Assembly: GCF_051020985.1 (NCBI RefSeq)
Contig: NC_135007.1
Span: 15,775,501-15,839,500 of the forward strand
Length of the DNA stretch: 64,000 nucleotides
DNA from: Nomia melanderi
Taxonomy: Eukaryota > Arthropoda > Insecta > Hymenoptera > Halictidae
Direction of reading: 5' to 3'
In this document: piece by piece, positions 32,402 to 45,200 of the stretch
How the letters are laid out: each line of letters starts with the position of its first letter
How positions within the stretch are numbered: position 1 is the first letter of the stretch
Notes under the pieces: generated by a model
Databases searched by the model: none
What the model saw: only the letters and a program-made list of their open reading frames with translations
What the model was told of the DNA's origin: nothing
Made by a program: the position numbers and the translations under genes

Positions 32402-35400
32402 CTATTCAACTGCTCTTGCTTGAGCTTCTTCATCTTGATTCTGAACAATCCAGTTTTCTGAGTGTCTACTTAATAAATCCTGATTAACTGGTCCAATCAA
32501 TGCACGTCCAACATGAACATCCTTTTGACCAGGTTCTAAGTACTTTTTCGCAACATACAAGAGTTGATCTGTAGTTACAGCTTTCAACTGTTGTCTATAT
32601 TTTTGCATATCATCATCTGTGATGTTGTGTGTGAATTTAATCATGCCACGATTACACGGAGGTATTGGAGCATCGATACGTTGAAATACTCCTAATTTTG
32701 CTTCATCGATATCAGTATCAGAAAACGAGTATTTTGTCAAGAAATCATAGGTTTTATCAAATACATCTAATGTGCGAGTAGAATTAGGATCTCTATAAGA
32801 GTAGAATGTAAATACTCCATCAGATGATAATTTTGCTCCACCACCATAAGCTCCACCCTTTTCACGAATTTCTGGGTGTAAATAAACAGAGGAAATCAAC
32901 TTAGCAAGAATTTGTAAAGGTGCAAAATCAGAATTTGTATATGGTACGGTCAGAACTGCTTTAGACACGTAATTTACTGTATATGGTAATACGTAATGGA
33001 TAGCACTCTCTTTTGCATCAATACTCTGTTCACTTGTAAAAATATATGAACTCTTTGGTGTACTCTTCAGTGATTCATAGAATGCAGCAATACTATTTAA
33101 TATGTTATCTTTATTATTTTCAGATAGATTTATTGCTGATCTCAAATGTTGTTTATTCAAAATCTGTTCAGATATTAATTGCATTTCATAGAATATAATA
33201 CCTAAATCTTGCATTTGAGCAATTTTCTTCATTCTAGAGACAAATTCTAATCCTGATATGGTTTCTTTGAACTTAGTAACTGGTGAGACTAAACTAGCTG
33301 CAGTACTCATTGCATATATGTGTCCTGAATCTGCAATTCCATTTACCAAATTTGCTGCAAAAGATTTAATAACTGTTTCAAATCTTTGAAGATCAGATAA
33401 TTTTACATTATTGAATATCTCAAACCATAATCTCCACATATCATCTACATTGCGATCTAAACAATATGATTCTATCAGTACCCCTTCCTCATACTGAAGT
33501 AAATTACTTTTATTTTCCACAACATGATTCATGAAACTTAAACCTCCAGTTTTTAATCTTATCATTTGATCGAAAATTCTATAATCATAATTGTTTGAAC
33601 CCATTTTTGTAATAATATGGTTAAAAAGCGGTAATAACATTTTTAAATCTGTAACTAGGCCTTGTGTATTGAGAATTCCTCGATAATAACAGACAGTGTT
33701 TGTTGGTTCAACAGCTACTTGTAATGGAACACCAACAATCTCTAAATCTTTCAAGTTGTACCGTTCTACATCTGTTTTTATATCTTCGATCTTTAGTGTG
33801 GGAAGAACATTTGAATCTTCCTTTTTCTGTTGCTCTTGAAGCAATATCTGCCCATCAATATAAATTTGGTCTAATTCTTCCTTGGAAAGTTTTTTCAATT
33901 TTGATTCCAACAATTCGCGTTCAGCTATTGTTTTATTATGGTCATATTGTTTGCAAGGTAACATTGTTAAAGTTAATCTGTGAGTGTTATCCATAAAGTA
34001 TTTTTTCACAAGTTCTTGAAGATAGTTGGGGTTCTTTTCCATTTCTTCTCTAAAATTCCTAATTTCATTGTTAATTCTCATTGATTGTATAAGATTCCCA
34101 TTATGATTCCATAGTGGTGTTAAATTAAAAAGTAATTGTAATCCAAAATTAGAGGTTTGATGTTTTATTTGAAGCTCGATGCCATGCAAAATGGCTTCAA
34201 TCTGATCTGTTTCGAAACCTTTTTCAATTATTTTTTCTACAGTTTCATTAAATATGCAGTCTATCTTTTCAAAATCGTCCTCCTTCACGCCAATCAAACT
34301 TAAGACAAACATAGTGTCTTTGCAATGATTATCATAACCAGTCATTGGACCAAAAGCATCTGCCAATTTTGATTCCACTAATGATTTATAAAATTCAGAG
34401 TTAGGACCTCTTAGAAGAAGTTGAGATAAGACATGCATTTCAAAAGTTTTCTGTGTATCAATTATATCATTGCACAAGTAGCCAATGGCTATATTGCCTT
34501 GCCGATTAGGGTCTGCAGCCATAGGATCTGGTCTACATAAAATATGTTCTTTTCTTGCTTTATCCCAACGTTTTTCTGGAGGAACTACAGATATAGATGT
34601 ATCAATTTTATCTGCTAAAAATAAATATCGATCATTGACAAATTTTAGGTGGTCCTCCAAGGGGAAGTTGCCATATGAATAAAATCGACTGTTTGAAGGA
34701 TGATAATACATTTTATGGAAATTCACTAAATCAATGTGTCTTAGATTAGGAATTACTAGAGGATCTCCTCCTGATATTACAGAGTATGTATGACTAGGTA
34801 AGATACTGTTTAATAATTGCTCAGCCAATATGGATTGATTTTCATTGAAAACACCTTTCATTTCGTTAAAAACCACCCCTTTGAATATTATTGGTGAATT
34901 TTTATCATTAACATCTGTGTGTTCTAATCTCCAACCCTCTTGTCTAAAGTCAAGTTCTCGCAGATTTGGTTTAAATACTGAATCCAAATATACTGACTGT
35001 AAATTTCGGTAATCTTTTAAGTTTTGTGTAGAGAATGGATATATAGTATAATCAGGCCCTGTCATAGCATTCATAAAGGTAGCTAATGACCTCCTTAGCA
35101 TTTTAAAAAATGGATCTCTGCATGGATATCTCTCACTGCCACAAAGAGTGATGTGTTCTAAGATGTGAGGTAATCCTGTGGAGTCCTTTGGAGTTGTACG
35201 AAATCCAACAGAAAAAACATTGTTATAATCATCTCTGGCTAAATGTAAATATTGAGCTCCACTGCCTAAATGAGTTAATCTCACTGCAGTCAATTGTATC
35301 TCATCTATAGTTCCAATTTCATCCACTATAAAACCATTTATAACTTGTCCAACTTGATATTTATTGTTTTTATGGAAAGATGAATCTTCTTTACAACATA

Positions 35401-35515
35401 TAGACGTAGTTGTTAGATTTCTTCGAAAATTGTAAGGAACTTTGTACGATTTCAAAAGTTTCTGTCCCAATGGATACGAGGGAAGTTTCTGAGATAAATT
35501 CAATATTCTCAACAT
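32402..35515 (-). CDS. PITRM1: Mitochondrial presequence protease (PreP/PITRM1), intronless coding frame
   Basis: A single open frame of 1,037 codons, the same length as human PITRM1. The product is an M16C zinc metalloprotease of the mitochondrial matrix that degrades cleaved targeting peptides and other short unstructured peptides. Seen: an Arg/Lys/Ser-rich N terminus without acidic residues for 42 positions (import signal); the inverted zinc motif HILEH with H117, E120 and H121; the third ligand E218 in NEMKG; LCGSERYPCRDPFF; the Gly-rich KGGAYGGGAKLS near the C terminus; and the conserved YLEPGQKDVHV stretch. No frameshift, stop or poly-A tail is seen, so it looks like a functional gene. 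The uninterrupted frame contrasts with its intron-rich neighbours. The start is the first ATG before a plausible import signal. Confidence 0.96.
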   Translation of the reverse strand: MLRILNLSQKLPSYPLGQKLLKSYKVPYNFRRNLTTTSICCKEDSSFHKNNKYQVGQVINGFIVDEIGTIDEIQLTAVRLTHLGSGAQYLHLARDDYNNVFSVGFRTTPKDSTGLPHILEHITLCGSERYPCRDPFFKMLRRSLATFMNAMTGPDYTIYPFSTQNLKDYRNLQSVYLDSVFKPNLRELDFRQEGWRLEHTDVNDKNSPIIFKGVVFNEMKGVFNENQSILAEQLLNSILPSHTYSVISGGDPLVIPNLRHIDLVNFHKMYYHPSNSRFYSYGNFPLEDHLKFVNDRYLFLADKIDTSISVVPPEKRWDKARKEHILCRPDPMAADPNRQGNIAIGYLCNDIIDTQKTFEMHVLSQLLLRGPNSEFYKSLVESKLADAFGPMTGYDNHCKDTMFVLSLIGVKEDDFEKIDCIFNETVEKIIEKGFETDQIEAILHGIELQIKHQTSNFGLQLLFNLTPLWNHNGNLIQSMRINNEIRNFREEMEKNPNYLQELVKKYFMDNTHRLTLTMLPCKQYDHNKTIAERELLESKLKKLSKEELDQIYIDGQILLQEQQKKEDSNVLPTLKIEDIKTDVERYNLKDLEIVGVPLQVAVEPTNTVCYYRGILNTQGLVTDLKMLLPLFNHIITKMGSNNYDYRIFDQMIRLKTGGLSFMNHVVENKSNLLQYEEGVLIESYCLDRNVDDMWRLWFEIFNNVKLSDLQRFETVIKSFAANLVNGIADSGHIYAMSTAASLVSPVTKFKETISGLEFVSRMKKIAQMQDLGIIFYEMQLISEQILNKQHLRSAINLSENNKDNILNSIAAFYESLKSTPKSSYIFTSEQSIDAKESAIHYVLPYTVNYVSKAVLTVPYTNSDFAPLQILAKLISSVYLHPEIREKGGAYGGGAKLSSDGVFTFYSYRDPNSTRTLDVFDKTYDFLTKYSFSDTDIDEAKLGVFQRIDAPIPPCNRGMIKFTHNITDDDMQKYRQQLKAVTTDQLLYVAKKYLEPGQKDVHVGRALIGPVNQDLLSRHSENWIVQNQDEEAQARAVE

Positions 35516-37362
35516 GGTTTTATAATATTACAATATCTGTAAATAATTAAAATTATTAATGTAAATAAATCTGTAAGATATTCAGACATACTTATATCAT
35601 TTTCTAATGGTAAATGGAAATCATAACAAGTACTTTTATTACGATAAATATTGTAACAGCTATTATTCACTAACGTAATGTCACGAAACCGCTAACCTCT
35701 ATACGAATTTATTATTCCCTTACGTTCTCTGCTTTTATACCACGTGCAACTATTTTTTATAAATATTTTAAATTGAAAAAAATATTCTAGTTCTTCTATT
35801 TATGAAAACCGATTTTGAATAATATTTATTTATGCACTACAATACCTGTAATTCCTTTTTTAATACTTCGGTCACGTTTGTAACTATGTAACTATATATA
35901 AATCATGTACAAAAATGATTTAACAGACATTAATATCAGTGAGAAACGTTAACCATTGATAGAATAATACACCAATTAATATAATTCAGTCAAAACTATA
36001 ATTATCATATTTTTTAAACAGAGCATTTCATATAATAATAGTCAAATTTTCTCTGTAACAGTAAGTACCTATGCTTCTATGATTGCAACTACAATAACCA
36101 AAAAATAGTTGATCTGAAAATAAGATGCTTTTTTTTCATTCATATACAGCACTATAAATAACTCGTGTCAATTTGTTAAAATATATTTACTATTTACTAT
36201 TACTGCACAATAATTGCACATGTTTCATCACACATAGACATTCAAAAATATACGGTGAAAATTAAATGGGCAGTATCACAATGAACGACAATTAATCTTT
36301 TTAGTCAGGAGTCAATCTAGTGACTTTTGATCAACGTTTCCCTATTACCTCTGCACTAGGAGTTTATTGTGTGCCACGATATGCAAATAGTTCTATAATA
36401 CCATAATTACATCTAATTATTAATAATTACTATACAAATACTCTATACAAAATACTGTCTTATTCACTTAACCACCCGATTCTTCCTTACCCACCGAGAC
36501 GTTACAAAAAAAAAAATAGTACTCCCATCTACATCACAATATTCTATGGACCAGATGGTAACGGTAGCACGCTTGAGACATATACTTTGTTAGCACTAAA
36601 TTCGTCTAAATTACAAATTTAAATCTATTAAAAGTTCTTGAACTCTTCGAATCCATTCAAATGTCTCAACGAAGTTTTGAATTCGGACAACAGTAGAATA
36701 TCTTCTTAACCGTACACATCGCCTCCTTATCAGAGAGTATCTCGCCACAAATGAAAACGCTGCTTTCTGCGATGTCTTTCGGGGAAATTGAAATAAAGTG
36801 AGCAAGTAAGTATCCAAATGCCGACTCGCTTGAATACTCGTTAATCGCGCTCGATAGTCGACGCTCGATCAACGTGCGCGTACAAATCCGACGAATGATC
36901 GTCGGTTCCTGTAAAAACGGTGGATTTAATGGAAACGCGTCCACGACACGTCAGAGAAAGCGATACGAAGCGGTGCGTTCATAAGACGAAGCGCAAGATC
37001 TATGGCGATCGAAGAACGCGCACTTCTCGCATTTTTGTGACTGGTAAACCGTCCGCCGATCCAACGATTTAAATCAGTCATGAACCACGCGTGAGTGTAT
37101 TCCGAGGTAATTCGGGACGGTTGAAGTGTTGCGCGCGAAATCGGTATGACGGATTCGCGGTTGTTCGTCTATTGTATGCGCTTCGGCAACTCGTCGGTTC
37201 GCGCGAGTGGAAGATCTCGAATGGCGCTCATGTATAATCGCCGGGAGTGCAATGCTAACAAGTAGTCCAGCTGACTCTGACAAAATGGTAGGGTACTCGC
37301 GTTCCACGGGAGGTAATACGTTTTTACATACATAATTTGAACGCCTCCGGTGACGGAGTACG
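35516..37362. other. Intergenic region between PITRM1 and RFX7
   Basis: 1.85 kb between divergent start codons. The PITRM1-proximal 1.3 kb is AT-rich and featureless. From about 36,800 the sequence becomes CpG-rich (GCGCGAAATCGG, TCGGTTCGCGCGAG), marking the probable RFX7 promoter and 5' UTR. Short reading frames here show no family features. Confidence 0.6.
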
Positions 37363-40300
37363 ATGAGTACTGATAACCATGACCAAACGGAGCCCTGCGT
37401 CAGCAAACCATCCACAAGAATCGAGTTTAACGCCGACGAGAAAGCGTTCGACGGCAGGCGAATCAAAAAAGAACGAAGTGACGTTACCGTTGAGAACGGC
37501 GATGGCAGCGTCAACGTTTGCATTAGCGATAACAACAAGCAAGTACAGCAAAGCCAGCGCCCGGCTGCCGGTAGACTTTCGAACGGCTTCCACGACGGTG
37601 ACCCACTTCAAGACATCATCGCGGCCAAGTTCACGGCCCTGGCAAACCATGGCACGACTGCCAAACACGAAAAAATTCGGTTTATGCTTGAAGACAGTAT
37701 CGGGTAAGCTCAGAGATATATATCTCGTTTTCTTTCTTTCGTTATTTCTTCGCTCGCTCCCCCCCTCCACCCCCCTTCCGCCTTAAGCTCTGTCTTCCCT
37801 TAATGACCATCAGCCATACACTGGTATTTAAAAGCAAAATGCAGCACACGAGGTCCTCGTGATAAAAATGAAAACTATTCCTACAATTTTCTGCTTTTCG
37901 TCGTTAGACGTGTATTTTTTATAATGAAATATTACTGTGAAATGTGAAGGATTGTTTTTGTAATTAGACTGGCTGTAATTGATCTGATTGAAATAGTTTT
38001 TGTGGCCAAGACCGTTTTTCAAGTCATCTTTTTGTTATTAGATTAATCTGATTAATGAATAAGATATTGAGAATATGTTTGTTGAAGGTTGCTTGGTATT
38101 TAGAATTGCATTAGTGGATTTAGGTGATATTTTTTGACAGGGTCATTGAGATTATATAAAGGACAAGTTAAATTCTTTTAGTGTCATATTTTTAAAATCC
38201 TTGTAATCAAAATTCAGTTTTTGCAAATACAATGAGTTTGAATACTTAAGTAAGACTAAAAGAAGGAGAGGAGAATGCTGATGTAACCTTTTTATAGTAA
38301 TAGAAGTATTGTAAATTTAAATAACTAAGATATAACTGTAACATATTATAGTATAAGAATAAATGTATTAGTAGAAATATGTGAAGTATCATTTTTTCTA
38401 ATTGTGTATTGGTTCTTATACATAGCGAAGAATCGAAAACACGCATTCAGAATATCTTTTCACAAATTGAACAACTCAAAACAGAAGAAAAATTGTTACT
38501 GTACCTGAAACTTCCATTATCATTGACCAATACTGGAGGAACTATAGATCCTTTGAGACAACCATTAAATCCATTGGGAAATCGTTATGAAATTCACCAA
38601 ACTATCATGTGGATTAAAACACATTTGGAAGAAGACCCTGATGTCTCTTTACCAAAGCAAGAAGTTTACGATGAATATAAGTGAGTATTGTGAATCTTAC
38701 ATATACTTTTTTTAATAGACCTTTGTAATTTTTGAAAAACTAATAACTCAGTATACCACAATTATATATCATTTTATTTCCTGCTTTGAAATTTCTTCGC
38801 AGCATGTACTGTATGCGTAATTCTATGAAGCCCTTATCAACTGCTGATTTTGGAAAAGTAATGAAGCAAGTGTATCCTAGAGTTCGACCCCGCAGACTTG
38901 GCACACGAGGCAATTCGCGTTATTGTTATGCTGGAATGCGCAAGAGAGTTACATTGGATCCTCCAACATTGCCTAACATTACTGGAACTCAAGCTGTAAG
39001 ACATAATATAATATAATATTACTTTGAAACGTTCTAAATAAAATTTCGTAATATGATATAAAATGATATTTAAACATTTTAAATAACACCTATAACAAAT
39101 TAGTAAAAAGATATACTGTACAACTTGAAAATTTACTTTATGAATATTTCTAAAGTCTTAACTATTTCTAAGTTAAATACTTATACTTTCAGGGTGACGA
39201 GGTAGATGAAAACATTACAGAAGAAATGTTGGGAGCTGCATCTACACTGATCAGAGAATGGGCAGAAAATTTGTTGGGTTTAAAATTTCCAACTTTGAGT
39301 GCCTTAGCACGTCATCTTGTTGATAATCTTTGTGTTGATACACGATCATTGGCTGCTGTGTGTATATTATGTGCTTCGGGAAATTCTAATACAACTACAA
39401 ATAAAGGTTTGTTATTCACACTTCATATTCCTCGAGTTATATTAAATTAATCTAATAATTGACTGTGTATTTAGAGTCTAATATGGATTTACATGTAACT
39501 CCTTTGTCTACGAAATCTGGAAAACTTAGAGAAGCACAGTTACAGTTACAACGAAAATTGCAGCAGCGGGAACATACAAGGGATCAAAAACATCATCATT
39601 TTGATGCTGTTGTCCAGGTATAAAATATTTTATAAAAATAACATCTTTGATGGAAATAATTTGATCGATAAGGTAACATTACATACTTTACAAATGTTAC
39701 AGAATCAGAACAAAGAGAAGACTGTTGATAATAAATCTGGGGCAAATAAGGGAAATAAAAAAACTAAGTCCATTCAGTCATCCCAAGGTACAAATATATC
39801 GAGTGGACATAATACATCAACGAAGTTTAATTTATCTGCTGTAGTAACCAGTCGGCAGAAAAGGGTTCATAAAACTAATAGTCAGCCATGTAACATCTCC
39901 CTGGAATCTAACTGTGATAATGTAGTGGTACAATCGATTGAAGACATACAGAATAGTAGCAACTCTAGTGTAGTGATGACCAACTGCGTAAATACACAGC
40001 GAGACGTCAAACCGAAAAATTCCAGAAAGCGTGCCAATCCAGTTGTACTGAATCAACAATCAGATACCAGCCCCGAGAAGCAAACGAAACTTACAGAACA
40101 ACAAGTGCAAGAGAATGTGGAACATTCCAATATGTTGTTGCCTAAGCTTACATCTGTACAACACCCAGAGAAAATAACGGTGACATTAACTGGTAATCTG
40201 AAACCTAGCAAGTGTAATGTCAGTGAGGCTGTTAGTAATCAGTCTACTAAAAACTGTGATATTGAACTGTCAACATGTTCGAAAAATTGTGTTAAAGTGA

Positions 40301-42270
40301 ACGGGTGTCCTAACAACTTTGAACGTAATTCAAACGTAGCCGAGGAGCCTACAATTTTAACTAAAGATCAGATTCGATTGTTGCAGGGAAATTCAAATCT
40401 CCTAGGTAAACCTGAAAAGCTTCGTTCTATCAATTCAGATACTTTGGACGACTATTTGAATGGAGGTAACAATTCCCAAGAGCAAGAGGAGGAATTACTA
40501 CAGTATTTTCAACAGAGCAGCTCGTCGAGTTCAGACGTGGAAGCTAATAATATAGCTGCCGATGAACAAATATCAAGATCTGATAAAGTCTCTCAGTTGA
40601 GACTAATATTACAACAAAATTTGAAATCTGGAACTGTGCATGCACCTTCTTCGGATGTACTACCTTCTGCTATTATCAGGCAACACGTTGAGAAACGTGA
40701 AATCACACAAAAACATAATTTAATATTACCAACATTGCTGAATCATTCGAATCAAAGCAATACTAGGCGTAGGGTCAGTTTCGAAACGAACGTTGTGGAA
40801 CACGTACAAGAGTCGAATGTCATTATGAACACGGTACCGCAAAGTCCAAATACACGTCGTAGAATATTTAATTTCACGCCGATATCGCCGGGTCCGCATT
40901 CACCTATCAACGGCCGAACTTCCAAATCTAATTCCGCAAATGCTAGTCCATTTGTTTCACCGCGAAATACACCTGTGCCACGCTCGAGGAGTAACTTGCA
41001 AGCAACCAGTTCCAGAGCTCGTGCTCACAAATCGTTATCGCGCTCTGTATCTTGCAGTATGCCTTATACGAGTAAGAACGATACTTTCGTTGTTCCTACT
41101 AGTGGTCCAGAATTAATTAGGCAAGCATCCACACCGCAAATACCATTAATTTCAACAAAATCATCGGAGGTACAGGTTGGCAACAGTACAACGCAAATTT
41201 CTGTTACTTCAAAGGTAGAGGCTCAAGGGTCGCAGTGCGCCGCATTTTTATCCTCTGACTTGGCGCCGCAAAAACAGTTGCTTATCAACTATCCGAGTCA
41301 GGAAAACCTGCAGGAAATAAAGAATGTGTACCAAAAGAATCAGCCTGATCAGGAAATTAGCGAATTATTCCATGGTAACAAACAATTCACTAACGAACTC
41401 TACAGATCGCAGTCGGTTCCATTGCACAGGATGGTCAATCCTGCGTTGATGTCACCAATTTCAACGCAACATTGTTTGTCGACGTTTCAGAGTCAGAGCT
41501 TTAATCCATCCACGAACAGCTCTATAGCGCCTACGCCAGTACCTAGTGAATTTAACGACTTCGGGTCGATCGGTCCGTCAGAAGGAACGTCAACATACTT
41601 GCTCGACGATGTAGATCCAAATTTTATGTCGGACGATCAACACTTCTTGATGAGCGACAAGGAGATTACACCTGAAAACATAACCAACATATTAAATATC
41701 CTGGACGAGGAGGGAGCACAGAGCTTACAAATTCTACCGGATCAGTCCGCCGAAGAAAGTTTAATAGAAAACAACGCGATCGTACTGGACACTTTACCGA
41801 ATTCAAACTTAAACTTGTCGGAGGAAGACGTGTTGGATCCATCGAATGTGCACGATATCCCAGTTGGTGGTGACTTACAGAAAATAATACAATCGCGCTC
41901 CTACCCCAATACACCATTACCTGTGCCAGTATCTACATACACATCATCTTACACAGAAGATAGTAATGGTTCAAGATCATACCCTTCGACGCCGCTGCAC
42001 ACAGTCCAATCACAAGAAATTTATCAAGAGACCAATGAACCGATGCTTCCCAGTCCTACTTTGAACTCGTTAAACTTACACAATGAAACAGTGAATGAAT
42101 CTACCCCCGGCAGTTTGTGTAGAAATGTTGTGGATTTACTCGAAGCGAATTTTCTTGGGGAAACGGACACAGAAACAAATGATTTGGACCCGCTCGGTAA
42201 TTTTGATGGACTGCAAGATGACGATTCATTAACACCTTTGTTTAATGAAGTAACAGAGCCTAATCGTTGA
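37363..42270 (+). CDS. RFX5/RFX7-type winged-helix transcription factor (six exons)
   Basis: Exons 37363-37703, 38426-38680, 38803-38995, 39193-39406, 39475-39617 and 39703-42270 join to 1,237 residues with all phases consistent. Nuclear DNA-binding regulator of X-box promoters. Seen: an N-terminal disordered part; the RFX5/7 helix EQLKTEEKLLLYLKLP (about 133-148); the RFX DNA-binding domain (about 170-248) with IHQTIMWIKTHLEEDPDVSL, LPKQEVYDEY and RRLGTRGNSRYCYAGMRKR; then PTLPNI, a match to the PxLPx(I/L) motif that binds RFXANK/ANKRA2 ankyrin repeats. The large last exon codes about 855 residues of Ser/Asn/Gln/Thr-rich sequence with basic SP patches (TRRRIFNFTPISPGP) and an acidic C-terminal region (about 1040-1237), probably for activation. 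The domain order and length favour RFX7 over RFX5. RFX1-3-type dimerisation regions are absent. Confidence 0.92.
37704..38425 (+). other. First RFX7 intron
   Basis: 722 bp, AT-rich apart from a C-rich start. It separates the disordered N terminus from the RFX5/7 helix. No other feature is seen. Confidence 0.8.
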
Positions 42271-45200
42271 AAGCATACACAGAAGTAATTCATGGATCTT
42301 GAGAATTTACATAGTGATCTACCAAAGGTTGGAAAAATAATTCTTAAGTTGTATGTTTGTAGGACTTTATTCAACAATGATAATTCTTTACATAAGTACT
42401 GCAGTTTGATGTGCAAAGTATTATAATGACGGTGTACAGAATGGACCAATATAATTGTCTTCAATATCTTTGCTATTAGAGGGGTTAGAACAAAGTTGTC
42501 GAACAAAATTTATACAGCGGAAACAATTTCACGTTTTTGTTCTGCAAGTTTGTTCCTGATTTCCTGTATTCATTAAAGATATTCAAGATAATCATTCTTT
42601 ATCGATTCATCCTGTATAACATTTGCAAATAAGTCTTACTTTCTTGTGCTTAAATCGAATAATTAATAATTACAGTGATCAAATAATCGTATATCAATTT
42701 GACCCTGTATACAATAAATATTTATTTTATATTCAGTAGGACTATAATAGTAAAATTTTATAACAGTAAAATTTTCTTCCATGCGTAGTTTCGATTATGA
42801 TTTACATAGTTTTGTACCTTGGAATATTAAATTAATTAAAATATTAAACGCGGTAAAAATGCTGGTTGTTTTGTTTATCTTGTTCGCTTTTATATCTCTA
42901 TTACTTTAGCGGAACAAAAAGATTGAGGAAGAAGTTGTTGGACTTTACAGAATGAATATTGTGACAAATGATTTGAATACTTGATCGTCTTTTTCAATTT
43001 TTCATGACAATCAGTATTTTTTGAACTTTGATATCACATTTTTTCTTATTGTGTTGCAGCTTAAAAATGAAATTTAGGACTTTCTAATCTTCAAATGACC
43101 TTGTATATGGAAAATCTGTGAAATAGATAAATGTAGAAAAACACTATACATACACTATACATGTTTGAATTCGATTTCTCATCAACTCCAACAGTCAAAC
43201 AACAAAAATCCAATGATCTTGAAAAATTAGAAAGGATGACCCCGAGTATTGGAGTCACGTGTCACCGGTCCTCATCCGACAAAATCGAACAACTTTCCAA
43301 GATATAAAAACCGAATAAAATAAACAAAGCATCCTGCATGTATACACATATATACATATGTATATAAAAAAAAAATTGACAGTTGAAACTAATGTTATCA
43401 ATTTATCTTAATTGCAGTACCATAAAAATATGATGAGAGCAGCTTATGATGGAAAAATCAGATACAAATGAAAATATTACAAAGTTTGACCAGTAAATTA
43501 TAAATAATTTCGAAGCAGATATAAGTGTACAATTCAATTTAATCTATAAAGAGCAGAAAACAAAGTGAGTAACTGCCAATTTTATTCACTTTAGATTTGT
43601 GACACTAAGTTTTTTAAGTAAGTAAAGGAAAAAAAGAACACTGTGATGTAAATGTAAATCTCTGAAATATATTTCTTGAATTTGCCATTAGCAAAACTAA
43701 AAGTGTAAATGTCTCCAGTGGAGCTATAAGCATCTTTGGTGGAACATTGAGTTTGCAAGTGTGAAAAATGATGGAGAAGTTGCTCAAATGGAGCGATCGT
43801 GTTGCTATGAAGCATTTGAGATTCGGATAAGTGGAAGTTGATTTTATAGAAATACTTTATATTCATCGTTTTGAAACGTTTGTTTCTAAGTCATTTGAGA
43901 ACGCGTTATTGCGACTTTGTTATTCTAAGAAATATTTCGATCACCTGCTGGTCATGGGTGAGCTTCATTTGCATAACATTTGGCATTGAACCCAGTATAT
44001 AATACTCTTTTGAACCATGAAAAAGTCAAACTGCGATTGTATGTATGTGTAAATGTTTTACTTTATTTTAAAAATTGTAAAAATTTGCGTTTGCATAACG
44101 AAACACATTTCATATTAAATCAGAAGTATTCAAACAACAGAAATTTTTTTGTCACTTCCCTAAAAATGTTAACGTTCTCTTCTATTTTCTTGAAATTTTT
44201 TAACTGAGATTTTTATACGGCTGTCAGGTTTCTGATCTTGTGGTGTGAATTGTTTTTAAATAATGTTCTATTTGTAACCATTTGCACTGATTTCTCGAAT
44301 TCGGTCACTAAATTTAGCCATGAACACATTGTCAAAGTATAAAAATGCCTATACAGTTTAACGTTTGAGAACTTCTGTTTTAAATTAAATAAAATATACT
44401 CTTAAAGATGTAGTATCGCATACTTGAATTTTGTACTGGATCCTACAAGGATAATAGTGCTATATAATTATTAGTATAGCGTGTCTTTTTTTCCATAAGT
44501 CTTTGTTTATCAAAGAAACCCAAATTATCATAAGAATTCCGCCACTTTATATTTTTCTATAGCGCTTTTAATTGGGACTTTTACCAATTGGATAGTTGTT
44601 TAATTGATTTTTACTTCTATGCATTATGATTAGCTAGCTTTCGAAGCTAAAAGAGCTAGTTACTTCATAGGAAACTTACGCAACGATTCATCGTTGGCAA
44701 GTAGCACATTTCTTCGTTTAAAATTACTTTTTTTTTTTAAGTCGAAGTCTTAATGATGCGTTTCACATTGTAAAGTATTAAATTTTTATAAAATATACAA
44801 TAGTAAACGTAATTTACTTGCAAATGATCGCAAACAATGTAAATTGTTACATAGTATGATTTTTGTGAAATCTTGTTTTTTTAACAGTTCGTAGTGATAT
44901 ATGAATAGTATGAACCAAATCTTTCATTTTATATCGATGAATCGTTAAAACGATAAGTACTAATTTATTTGACATTCTGCAAAATTTACTTTTATATATT
45001 TATTTATATTTAACATTAATACAGTATTACAAGCGACTAAAACATTTCAGAGACATTTGGTTCATGCTATTGCTATATATATATAATATATATATATATA
45101 TAAAATGTAAGGCAGCATTACATTGCTAAGAATACTTTTTATTGCCATTTTACATATTGTAACTGAATCAACAACTATTTGTGAGAATCCGATGAATTTG

